Shown: positions 34,621-45,374 of the stretch, one piece after another | How the letters are laid out: each line of letters opens with the position of its first letter | Position numbering within the stretch: position 1 is the first letter of the stretch | Assembly: GCA_963930655.1 (NCBI GenBank) | Contig: OZ005603.1 | Coordinates: forward strand, 13,663,001 to 13,727,000 | Length of the DNA: 64,000 bases | DNA from: Myrica gale | Lineage: Eukaryota > Streptophyta > Magnoliopsida > Fagales > Myricaceae | Reading direction: 5' to 3' | Program-made: the position numbers and the translations under genes | The notes under the pieces: model-generated | Databases searched by the model: none | What the model saw: only the letters and a program-made list of their open reading frames with translations | What the model was told of the DNA's origin: nothing

Positions 34621-37600
34621 TCAAATAGTTCCGTACTCAAGTGACCCCACGGATGTTATCCCAGAGCTCAAATTTCTGGAATCCTGCCTGTTTGCGTAAT
34701 TATCACAGCTGTTGCCAGACACCCTCTGAATGGGCACTGAGTTCAGAAGCTCTAAGCCTCGCTTACCCATTTGCTGCACTTCTTGCGGCGACAGGATTTT
34801 GATACACCACACACTGTTTACAAACTCCCTGGAGTAAAAAACATTGAATTAGCAGGCTTCAATGATTGGGAATGGAAGTCATTAGAATTTCATATCAAAG
34901 AAGATATTTTTGCTAACATACACCTCCATGACTGCCAATTACAGCATCATACACATGGAGGATGATCTTCAACCATCTCATTTGCTAAAAGTCAGTTTGT
35001 ATTTTGATTCGTCTTTCTCAAATTTCAACATGAAAACATGCCAGAAAAGTTCTGATATCAAATGGCTCAAATGAGTCAATCGAGTCTTGGGCTTTTAGAT
35101 GCAAGTCATTGCCTACAAGCCCCAAGTTCACATTTCAAGACTTACTAGATTTATAGGGCAAATTCATTCATTATAGAAAAAAGCAACACAAAAGTTGGAA
35201 ACTCACGGCCAGGGGTCATCGCCGAGGAGAAGAACATCATTCTCCCGGTCAACAAATACAAGCTGCCAGCCTGATCTCAGAGGATCCTCCAACTCGCCTT
35301 CAAGGCCAAACATTCGAGCTAGCTCACCACGCAACTCATGGTAGCTACTGAATTTGGTGATATCCAATGATCTGCCAAAGGACCCTGACTTGTAAACCTG
35401 TCAACACAGATAGATCCAAATCCGGGAGAATGGAACATGCTCAAGAGCGCTAAAATGGATCACCTCTTACAAACTGAATATGATTAAAAAGCCCAAATAC
35501 ATAAACTCTAAAAGACAGCCCACCTTAACAAACGTTCTGGTTGGTGGATTTACTTGGCCCACATTTTCTGGAGACTGCAGGAAACCAGATTCATCAATGC
35601 AACTGGAAGGTGTTATCAATGGATTAAGTGAGAAATCAGTGCCTGCGGTGCTCATAAAATTGGAAGACGGGAAGGTAATGGTTGTGGAGTCACTATCGCT
35701 GCCAACTCCTCTCAGGGGTGACATTCCATTCTGCATTAGAAGAGATGACGGCTCTATATTAACGCCAAACAGAAGATGGCTCTGAGGGTCAGTGCCTCCT
35801 TGGTCTATTGAGCACTCCCTACCAGGAAAGGGAGGCAATGAAATAGTAGTCGAAGAGATGTTCGTCTGAGGAAGTCCCAATTTCTCCACCTGGGGCAGAC
35901 CACACTGAGAAGCTCCAGAAGAAAGAAGAGGTTCGACTGCTGCTCGCTTTGATGGCCAGCCAGCAGACGTGATCAAGGGATTAGTTCTTGAAAGATTGAG
36001 CAGGTGGGATGACTCATCCTGGGGAAATGAACTTAAAAGACTCTGCAGAGGAGACACAACAGGACTGGTAACAGGGTTCCCATTCAAACTCGGCTGTTGG
36101 CATAGTGAAGATATAGCTTGCAAGGATGGGGACTGGGATTGAGAGGTTGAAGCAAATTGAGATATTGTTGGGATGGCACTTGGAATCTGTTGATGGCCAA
36201 CCAGTTGCTGCTGTTGGTGGTGTTGATGCTGCCGTTGTTGGTGGTGTTGATGCTGCTGTTGTTGGTGGTGTTGATGCTGCTGCTGTTGGTGGTGTTGTTG
36301 CTGCTGCTGTTCGTGGTGTTGATGCTGCAGCTGTTGGTGGTGTTGTTGCTGCTGCTGTTGGTGGTGTTGATGCTGCTGATGCTGATTATTGAACGAGTGC
36401 TGATGCTGCAACTGTTGCTGGAGAAGCTGTGACTGAGTTTGATCCTGAGGGTGAGATTGAGGCTGGTTTTCTTGGACACCTTGGTGAAACACCTGCTGAG
36501 ACTGAGACTGCTGCACCATCTGGGGCTGCATCAAAGCAGCAGACCTACTTTGGAGATTCTGTTGTTGCTGAAATTGCAGAAGGGATGTAGATGGTGGTTT
36601 AGAAGGATCTACAACTCTCATCTCCTGAAGCGCAGCGGCAGCCATAGCCTGGTACATGTCAGTATGCAAACCAAGCATGGAAGCATCAAGCCTTGGTTGC
36701 ATCCATGGTGTGACCCCAATTCCCTGAAAGTTCAAGGGTTGGATTCCACGATCTCCATTATCTCCTCGAAGCCACATAAGAGGAGAATTAATTCCCAGAT
36801 CATCATCCTTGATGCCTGGGGGCACAACAAGAAAACAGAAATCAGAAAAGAGAAATGAGGGTTACAAGGTTAGTGGAATGCCAGCATCGTCTCGTTTTTG
36901 TTTAGTTGTTTTGAACCCCCCCCCCCCCCCCCGGGGGGATAGAGAAAGAGAACATAAACTTGCAACTATCATAGGATGTCTGCATATATTTATCAACCAT
37001 GTAAAAACCAAGATAGGAGTAGACAACCATACCATGGAAAGATGGAAGTCCTGGTTGCCAAGGTCGCTTAAGCCTAAGAGGAAATGGGGATGAATACATT
37101 GGGAATGTTGTCAATGGTTCAATTTCCCAAAGGGATACTCTTGGCTGTCTCTCCCCTGCTGTGGATTCATCCCAGCCAACCTGCATTAATCAAGAAGACG
37201 ACATTCTCAATTTGATCTTTTCCTAGAGTATGGATAATCTGTCACGAACTTAACCTAGAAAGGGCAAGATTCTATCTAGTTTCTTGAATAAGAGAAAAAT
37301 ACTTTGCTCTCAACAAACCTTCACAGAGCGCCAATGTGAATTTGACCACCGAACAGGATCTAAGTCACTTATGCCAGTTATCGTACCCATGTATCTGGAT
37401 AGCATAACATTGTCAGTCTCTATATTCACATTTACAAGTCAACAGCTTTCAGAAAGAAATTCATCATCACAAGAAAAGAATATACAAAATAAGAGGAAAA
37501 GAGCAATTTATAGGTCATGGAGGCTTTACATGGGAACTCAATCAGAAGTGTTATCATAAATTCCATTTCTATGGAATTGAACCACAATTTTCCTAAGAGG

Positions 37601-40600
37601 ATTGCAACCTAGACTGAAATACCAAATGAATATTAATCCCATTCTTCCCTACTATTTTGTGGATTCCAGGACCTAATATTGGCCTAGTCTGTTATTATTC
37701 ACTATTCATTTTCAGCCTTGCTCAGTAGATAATGACGGTCTCGAATGTACCACAAACTTCCCATCAATTTTCCTCTACAATATTCTATATCAAAGAATAA
37801 TGTCAAGCCCGCATAACAGTGATTCATCAAAACAGGAGAATAGAAAACATAAAGGCTCAGACATAGTGACTAAAAAGAACTGGTTCGAGACCTACCGACG
37901 GACACTTGATTCTTCCGTTTCAAACAGCATCCTAAAGCGCATGCCAACAGACACACGAGTATGATAGACGGCTTTCACGTACTTCACCAACGGTATGACA
38001 AATTCTGATGGGCTAGCCCTGAATGAAAGTTGCTGTGAATTTACAGGAACCTGACACTAAAACTCTTGAAAAACAGCAGTGAAGAATCCTACCTAGGGTT
38101 ATAGAAAATGGTGAAACGGCTGTTTGTTGCAGCTGCATGAGCTGCAGCAGCAAGAAGACCCAAGTGCATGCTATCACTAGATAAAACTGATGAAGGCATC
38201 ACAGTTTGGGGTCGATTAGCTCGCCGGATGCCAAGGAGTAGTTGATTCTTTTCATTCCTGATGCAGTAAAAGACATCAGTCAGACCAAAAACACAATCCA
38301 GACTTTCAACAGTTGAAATAAATTTAAAGAGTCAAGATGAAGAAAGAGGCAAAGCAAGTTGCACCCTCCATCCTAAGTTACACAAGCGGCACACGATGCA
38401 GATACAGGAAGTCAATGAATGAAAGATTTAGCCCAACATCATATACTGGGTGTACCAAAAACCTATTTACATGAATAGGTTGACTATTGAGGATAATTAT
38501 AACTCACATAGCTTGGATCAATCAGACAAATCTCTCCGGACACAGGAATATCAGTAAACAATTACAATAGACAGTGGGCAAAGTGCAGAGGAGAGAAAAT
38601 GATAGAGACACGGAATTCGCAAACTGTCTACCAGATAAAAAGCACTGAATCACCAGCAACGAGTCTTTTAGCACTAACAAATACACTCCATCCCGTCGTA
38701 AGGAGATGTCTTTTAGGCTGGCCTGCACAAACGAGAAGGCAATAATTTTTAATAGAGCAATTGCAGTACTCTGAACATGAGTTCAGTTTCTTACTTCTGT
38801 GGAGAGGATAACTTGAGAGTTTACAGGATAAAACCCTTATAGAGACTGCAATTAGCTGGAAAAATACTGTAAAGTCCAGACAGGTGGCTTATACAAATTA
38901 CAAAGGATTTAAAATTGATTCCACCTATCTCCCACACTTTGGGTCATTGTGATTTTGAAGCAGAACAGAATTTCAGAAAATTAATGTTAAGGAAGTAAGA
39001 CTAGGGTTTTGTAGTTATGGAGAGGATTTGGGGGGTTTTGTTGTGCTTGATATGTTCCATATATACACCACCGTGTATTGCCTATTTATAGTGAATGTGT
39101 GAGGGAGGCTTTTTGGAATTTGATTGAGGGAAAGGGTCTGTGCAAATTAGCCTTTCTCCCTCACTTTTCCGGAATCCTAGTATCTATAACAATTAAAAAC
39201 AAAATCAGCAATTTTCGTAGGGTTCATCCAAAGAAAACTCACCACGAAATATATGTCTAAATTTCCACTCATTATCATGCAGATCCCTTGCAATTAACTC
39301 TTGAGCTGGAGGCTGCTGGGAGAAGTCCTGTAGGTCAGATATGTGATGTCAGAAACAAAAGAAAATATAGTGAGCCACAAGACAATAAAAAATTGATGAT
39401 TACACTCCATAGTTAAAGAACTTACCAGTGGAGGAAAAACCTTTTCAGCTGCTCGGCGAGGAACAGAGAAACCTCCATGAGTGCTTGTGTCACTAGCTGT
39501 CAAGGTTTTGCAAAAATAATTTGTTGGCTGCTTGCTAGGGGTGCCCAACTCTGCTGGGAGGTAGGCATCCTTCTGCTCTTGCTGCAGATTAAGGCCATTA
39601 TCAAGATACGAAGCAATCAATAAGGCCAACAAATAAAAACACCAATAAATAGAGCAGCATACTGGATTCAGGGGTTGCAAGGTCATCTGAGCGTATACTT
39701 CATCCGTCTCAATGTCTGCCTGAAGTTACACAAATTCTGAGTCGTTAGGCACTGGCCTATGGGAATATTTTGAAATCAAAACCAACCAAACTAAAACAAG
39801 CTTACATGCATGGTCACATTGTGGAGTTGACAGATAAGTTGCGGAGGTAAACTTGGGTAGTTAGGAATATGGGCATCAACTTCCTTGTTGGTTGATGCAG
39901 CAACCTACATTGAAGCATTGGAATGCTTTAAATATTTGAAAATGTTACATTTAGCAGGGGGATCATTCAATCTCAGGATGGAAATTCCTACTTTGAAGAG
40001 ATAAAAGAAACACAAATGTTTATTGGCAATCAGTACCAATTATAAGCAAAGGAGCATTGGAATATGCTTTAAATATTTGAAAATGTTACATTTAGCGGGG
40101 GGATCATTCAATCTCAGGATGGAAATTCCTACTTTGAAGAGATAAAAGAAACACAAATGTTTATTGGCAATCAGTACCAATTATAAGCAAAGGAAAACAA
40201 GGCAGGACAGTAATAGTTCCAGAGAAAGGGGAAGGAAGTCGACAGAAGCTGAAGGAGGGAGGGAGCCATGGGGGAAGGGGTGTTGAACCCTCCCTTAGTA
40301 GTGATGTATAACCTACAACTTCTCAAATTTCTTGCATGTGGCAGATTCTGAGTGTGAATCCTTTCAATCATAGTCTTTGGATTACTGGCCGCATTATTTG
40401 AATATTAGGTCACTCTACGTGTCACATCCACAGCTTCTTTTGTTTTGTTTTTTTCTTTTCCTGCTTGACTGCTCAAAATTCGCATACAATCCCTTTGGCA
40501 AGTTTCGTAGGTGTGCTGCTGAGTAATGTCTAAGCTCACCACTAAGTACATAGGCTATTTCACAGAAACAGGGAAAACCAGAAACAAAAAACAAAACAAA

Positions 40601-41314
40601 ATGTCATTTAATGCCAATTCGATTACATTGAACATTTTCTTGCCCAGAAAAACGAGAACAACATTGTTCACTGTTTATTTCAAGCACAAGTAGTCTTTTA
40701 GGAAATAATGATAAAGTAAGACAAAAATTATTTAGTTCTGATCTTTTTGGTAAAAAAAAAAAGATGCATAGCGTATGCGCATTTCAAAAGATCAGATTCA
40801 AATCCATTATTGCATTAATGACATCACTAGTCACCCATACAAACCTGCTCACTATGACCCTGAGGGAAGTAAACAACACGGCTTCCAACTGCCGGTAGTG
40901 AAACGAGAGGACCCGCACAAGCATGCCAAAGTTCAGAATTTAGAACTCTCTTCTCTCCTGCAGAAGTAGTTTCAGTGACGGAAAGTTTCGTGAAGAATAA
41001 GCGCAATTTGTATTCTGTATATTAGAGGCACCGATAAAATAGAACAATTCCTTCTCATTGTCATGAAAGGTATGTTCAACCAGTATGGCGTAAAAGCACT
41101 GTGGTAAAAATATCAGATTATAGAACCAAATTAAGTTACTAAATTGTGGGAACACCAGAAAACCCCAAAGGACAGGAAACAGTGAAAATGGTTGACAGAA
41201 AGCGGGAGAGAGACCGAGAAATTTTTTTTTAATAAAGAAGTACCAAATCTACAGGAAAATATAAAGCATACCTTCCTGTGCTTGGGGACTAAAACCAGCT
41301 GAAGAGAGCCTCAT
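34621..41314 (-). CDS. ARF6: Auxin response factor, ARF6 type
   Basis: Fourteen coding exons on minus: 41,314-41,272; 40,957-40,845; 39,904-39,806; 39,719-39,663; 39,581-39,426; 39,327-39,243; 38,722-38,632; 38,257-38,093; 38,018-37,896; 37,394-37,319; 37,180-37,033; 36,815-35,524; 35,397-35,207; 34,828-34,621. Phases join to 948 aa with GT/AG introns. The start gives [20 protein letters not shown]. The B3 DNA-binding domain (about 120-235) includes [20 protein letters not shown] and [17 protein letters not shown]. The ARF domain follows (about 250-385, [20 protein letters not shown]). The middle region in exon 12 is Gln/His-rich, a mark of activator ARFs. The PB1 domain comes at the end ([40 protein letters not shown]), then [20 protein letters not shown]. 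Exon-12 phrases such as SPLMWLRG and [15 protein letters not shown] fit ARF6 rather than ARF8. It acts in the nucleus as an auxin-response transcription activator (flower maturation, elongation, adventitious rooting in Arabidopsis), repressed by Aux/IAA and miR167. No break in the frame. Confidence 0.95.
35258..35278 (-). promoter_or_regulatory. miR167 target site in ARF6 exon 13
   Basis: On the minus (coding) strand the 21 bases read GAGATCAGGCTGGCAGCTTG plus T, the well-known miR167 complementary site conserved in ARF6 and ARF8. It lies just after the start of the PB1-coding region and encodes RSGWQL. Post-transcriptional cleavage by miR167 is therefore expected. Confidence 0.93.
36190..36425 (-). 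repeat. Gln/His codon minisatellite in ARF6 exon 12
   Basis: About 235 bases of CAG/CAA/CAC/CAT codons made of near-repeats of 24-30 bases encode [12 protein letters not shown] units (four to five recognisable copies, with rare Leu, Glu, Arg and Asn interruptions). Arabidopsis ARF6 has a mainly Gln/Leu/Ser tract at this place; the many His residues here are unusual. The antisense and shifted frames produce long artefactual open frames (Val/Ala/Leu or Asn/Ser-Thr rich). Confidence 0.9.
36916..36938 (+). repeat. C17-G6 tract in ARF6 intron 11
   Basis: Seventeen C followed directly by six G, in the intron between exons 11 and 12, about 100 bases upstream (in gene sense) of the exon 12 acceptor. 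Confidence 0.9.
39915..40192 (-). repeat. Tandem duplication in ARF6 intron 2, period about 139-141
   Basis: Two adjacent copies run from 'gcattggaat(at)gctttaaatatt' to 'ccaattataagcaaagga' (39,915-40,053 and 40,054-40,192). They differ by a 2-base insertion and single changes (tagcagg/tagcggg). Located in intron 2, directly 5' of exon 3 in gene sense. Confidence 0.9.
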
Positions 41315-42460
41315 TTCTGCTGATGCTCCGAAAGTTCTGTAAACCTCAAACTTCAGCCCACAACTAATCTTCCGAACCGAATCCTAACCACAACTACTAC
41401 GAAGAAAAGTACACCCAGAAAAACCCCGAGGCCCCTGAATGATTGCTTCACCTGCGTCCCCTTCCCTGCACAACACCATGTCTTTAACTTTCCCTCCGCT
41501 TTACCCACGAAAGCCCCCTTAAAGAGGACAAAGTTGGACCAAGGGTTGAGAATGAACCTTCATGCAAAGATACCGAAGCCTAACCCAGACTAAACCCACT
41601 ACTGAATCTTCAACCAAAACCGGTACCACTACAAAGCACAATGGATTTTAGCCTCATCCGCTCCTTGCCGTCCTGACCCACAACCCCCAAAGATTCCAAC
41701 TTCCAATACACAAGTTCATGCTACAATATTTAGCAAACAAACCTCAACATTTTAGCTACAAAACCAAGTCCCTCGCTCCACCCCTCGCACAAAAGCTTGG
41801 CTTGACGACTCGGAAGTTGCTTGGTTCCAGTACACGTTGACCCAATCTCAGAAATCCAAATAATTTTTTCACAACCCCAAGAAAACCCAGAGAGCAAAAC
41901 AGCCCCCAAGTATGCCAGAGAGAGACCAGATCTCAGAGTGTTGGCTGGTTCCACGGCCCAATTGACCCAATCTCAGAAAACCGAATAATTATTTCACAAC
42001 CCCAAGAAAACCCACAGAGCAAAATAGCCAATTATGCCACAGAGAGACCAGATCTCCGCCTCAGTTGCCCAAAGCTGACTTCAGTTTGAGCCCCAGAAGG
42101 AACCAGATCCCAATACAGAACCAACCCAGAAGAGAGGTACACACAAGCGGCCAGCACAACCATATATTAGAGCAAACTGAATTTACTTATTGATAAACCG
42201 ATCACTGTTCCAAACATCTTTGCGCATATCTTCCATAGAGTATATTTTCTATGTACGGCCTAGCTTCAGAGGTGCAATAACTATGGCTGGACTAGGTATG
42301 GTCGTATTTCTACAAATGGAAATGGAGGGCTGCTGAATCTTTGTGGTAGTGGAGGTGGCGGTACTACTAGTCCCCTAGTACTACTACGGCCTGGTGGCTC
42401 TGCTATCACTATTGCTTAACCACTTCCTCTCTTTCTCTCTCCCTTTGTTTTCTCTCCCCG
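41315..42460 (-). promoter_or_regulatory. ARF6 5' leader and promoter-proximal region
   Basis: Upstream (higher coordinates) of the start codon there is a long GC-moderate region with no coding frame of note. At 42,420-42,465 minus is a GA-rich tract ('gagagaaagagagaggaag'), common in 5' UTRs of ARF6 genes. The transcription start is not determined. A possible leader intron could not be placed. Confidence 0.5.
41837..42060 (-). repeat. Tandem duplication in ARF6 leader, period 125
   Basis: The block starting TTGACCCAATCTCAGAAA recurs at 41,837 and 41,962 and continues through 'ttcacaaccccaagaaaaccca' and 'gccagagagagaccagatct' in both. The copies are modestly diverged (several substitutions and a small indel). 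Confidence 0.85.
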
Positions 42461-42667
42461 GCTCCAATCAATGAACACACAACCACCATTATTTTTCGCT
42501 ATCCTTTTTTATACCGACGGAAAAAGAAACGCAAAGACTCATGAGACGGAGGGAGAGAGTGTGCGTGTCAGATTTTTCTTTTTTTTTAGACCCAGGAAGG
42601 TTTTGCACTTCCCCTTTTCTTTACCGACTTTTCGTTCTCTTCTGTTTTTTTTAACCGTCTTTTCGTT

Positions 42668-42935
42668 TTTTTTGTGTGACTATAGAAATCTGGGCATCCA
42701 ATTACGTGCACCGAATTCGGACGAATCTGGCTCAGTATACGTACGAGGTGGGCTTAACGTTACGGCAAACCCCAGGCCGTGCAGCGCTCTCAAACCACAC
42801 ATGCCAGTTAAGTCTAACTTCGCTGAGAGAGTGACATCGAGAAGTTGTTTGCACCTGAGAGGATTCGAACTTGGGACAGGGGAGCAAACCCCTAAGCCTC
42901 AAGCCTTCACCACTCAGGCCAACCCCTATGGGATT
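42668..42935 (-). mobile_element. SINE family S1, copy a
   Basis: On minus: the head contains GGCCTGAGTGGTGAAGGCTT (A-box-like) and AGTTCGAATCCTCTCAGGTG (B box); the body follows and the 3' end is ...CCCAGATTTC, a short linker and A8. The flanks carry an exact 11-bp target duplication GTCTTTTCGTT (42,657-42,667 and 42,936-42,946). About 268 bp. Same family as 55,755-56,027 and 57,894-58,159. The long open frame 42,471-43,058 that runs across it is fortuitous. Confidence 0.88.
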
Positions 42936-43240
42936 GTCTTTTCGTTCTCATATCAGAGTTTCAGACCACTTCTGAAACGTACAAAACAAGCCTCCGACGT
43001 GAACAATTTTACTATTTTACCATCACCGAAAAAGTTATATTTTTATGTTTTTTTTTAATTTAAAATTTAAAACTTACTACTTATTTATAGAATATGTTTA
43101 AAAACTAAATTAGAGAGTGCCACTAATTTTAAGGTATGTCTAAATTCAGACAAATTTGTCAATTCAATATTTTAAAAACCTCAAGCATTAATTTTTAAAT
43201 TTCTCTTATTTTTTTCTTCTTCCCTATCTTATAAATATAA

Positions 43241-43526
43241 GGGAAAATTCATTTTTGGTCACTAGGTTTTGATCACTTTTACGATTTGGCCTTTTCGTCA
43301 AACCTCCGTTAAATTTGTAACCGGAATAGCTATCGACCGGTTGCGGCAACAATAAATTGTAGCGGTCGACCACGTTATATTCCGTTAAAAACTAATGTGG
43401 AGGTTTGACGGAAAGACTAAATCGTAAAAGTGGTCAAAACCTAGTTACCAAATCGTAAAAAAAATGAAATCTAGTGACTAAAACGTAAAAGTGGTCAAAA
43501 CTTGATGAGCAAAAATAAGATTTCCC
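43241..43526. mobile_element. MULE-type MITE with perfect 9-bp target duplication
   Basis: TAAATATAA flanks both ends (43,232-43,240 and 43,527-43,535). The left TIR starts GGGAAAATTCATTTTTGGTC and the right, on minus, starts GGGAAATCTTATTTTTGCTC; pairing continues with 'cacttttacg', an inner 'acctccgttaa' and a central inverted pair ('aatagctatcgaccg' / 'cggtcgacc'). 286 bp, non-coding. Confidence 0.9.
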
Positions 43527-43570
43527 TAAATATAATGTACACGAGATTTGGGGAGCTGAATTCTCTCTTT

Positions 43571-43831
43571 CTCTTTGTTTCACATGGATTGAAGGAGCAT
43601 AATTTTTGTCAAAACAAAATCATGAAAAGATTAACTGGAACTGCGGTAGGGAATTGCAAGTTGGTGACAATGCACATAAGTCATTAAAGATGGGCCAACT
43701 CTTTGTTTCACATGGATGAAAGGAGCATAATTTTTGTCAAAAAAAAAATCATGAAAAGATTAACTGGAACTGCGGTAGGGAATTGCAAGTTGGTGACAAT
43801 GCACATAAGTCATTAAAGATGGGCCAACTCT
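43571..43831 (+). repeat. Near-perfect tandem duplication, period 128
   Basis: Unit 1 (43,571-43,698) and unit 2 (43,699-43,831) both run from CTCTTTGTTTCACATGGAT to 'aagatgggccaa', differing by a few bases and an A-run length. A smaller direct repeat of about 24 bases ('caggtaacatttaggca') follows at 43,900-43,940. Confidence 0.92.
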
Positions 43832-43841
43832 TTAGAATCAA

Positions 43842-45366
43842 ACTTATAAGTGTTAAAGATTGTGCTTATGTAGCATGACCCACCTTGGATTTTGCCTGCC
43901 AGGTAACATTTAGGCAATTAGGCCCAGGTAACATTTAGGCACAAAATATTCACAAGCACTGAAAAAAAAAAAGAGAGGAAAGGATAGCGAAAAATAATGT
44001 GGGTGTGGGCACCCATTATCATTTGGGGATTCAAAATAACAAATGGAAGGATATGTGAAAAAGGAATATTGGTTTCAAAGATTCTCATGGAAAAGATGTA
44101 GGGATGGTGGGAGGTTCCATTGCAGGAATGGAAAAAGGCATTGCCAAGTTTAGCACTTCCTCTCTTACACAGTCTTTTTGACTCTCTAAACCTTTCCTGT
44201 TCTTCATATGATTTGGCACAAAGATAGGCGGAAAGACCCAACTTTGAGGAACTTAAGTTGCATGGAGGAGATATTTTACTGAATAATAGGGGATAGACCT
44301 TTCTTTACCTTTCATATTTCATTAGGTCCACCCATTTCAGATATGTACTATTTAGGACAACCCCCCTCATATATATATATATATATATCTTTTAAGGTTA
44401 TGGCCGTAATTAAGGTTATTGGGTCCATCTCATATAGATTTTGGAGGAGTTTTGCTATTGATTCCGGACCATACAACTTATGTGGACCAAAATCTTATAC
44501 AATTTCTTGACGCACCTATAATTTGAAGAGAAATAGATTTAACAAACATTCAATACACATTAAATACAGTACGTCTCGATGTCCAAAGTTCTATATGAAT
44601 AATAGTATATAGCATAGGATTTACTTACTAATCTCACTTTAAATTGCAACATGTAATCTATTAAAAAATTGTAGAGAATCCTATCTAACTTTTGTTTATT
44701 AAAAAAATGAATTTATTTATTCTTTCGTTAGAAGTTCTAAGACTGAGTCTTTGTGTGGTTGTGTAAGATAAAAGTTGAAGGTTTCCAATAAACTTTTTTC
44801 TCTTTTTTTTTATGTTATTGTCTAGATTTGAGCTTTTTCTTGTTATTTACAGGAAAGATTATTCGGTAGTATTTGTAAACCTAAAATATGGGAATCTAAA
44901 TATAATCAGCACTAAATTTTGGTTAAAAAAATTAAAATAATTTAATTTTCGTCGTCGAATCATCTCTTTTAATTCTAAAAAAATGTACTTAAATCATCTT
45001 TATTTTTATTTTTTCATCCCTCGATAAAATTATACTTTTCATTTTTTTCTTAAAATATAATAAAACTCTAATTTACCACAATTTTTACCGCATTCTCAAA
45101 ATTTTCAAAAAAATATTGATTTGCAACACTTATGGCTAAGTTGAACTGCATCTCAAGGATTATGGAGCAAAAGTATATAAACAACTGTTCATAAAAGGTA
45201 TTTTCTTTTTGGGCGTTTGATATTGGATGAGAAAAGTGAAACCTCTTTTCTTTTTTTCCTTTTGGTTTTGTTCTTTTTGCCATTTCCAATCCCCACATGC
45301 TATTGCTCTGGCATACGAAAATTAACTTAACTAGCTCCTGGTCAATGTACATGTATTACCGTTAGG
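43842..45366. other. Intergenic, nothing recognised
   Basis: AT-rich; holds an (AT)n stretch near 44,366-44,390 and no supported gene. Open frame 43,918-44,241 minus has no recognisable domain. Confidence 0.35.
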
Positions 45367-45374
45367 GTTGAAAT

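Noticed and set aside
36084..36479. Long frames overlapping the ARF6 Gln/His tract (Asn/Thr/Ser-rich minus; Val/Ala/Leu-rich plus)
   Set aside because: They are alternative and antisense readings of the CAG/CAC repeat; the ARF6 frame explains the region.
39294..39686. 130-codon frame spanning part of ARF6
   Set aside because: It reads through introns 4 and 5 around the exon 5 B3 sequence; splice sites and family alignment favour the spliced model.
42840..42925. Possible tRNA gene because of A- and B-box-like motifs
   Set aside because: No acceptor-stem or cloverleaf pairing; a 268-bp unit with a poly-A end and target duplication fits a SINE.
42471..43058. 195-codon open frame
   Set aside because: It crosses a SINE inserted in the antisense direction, has no domain, and its boundaries do not match any gene signal.
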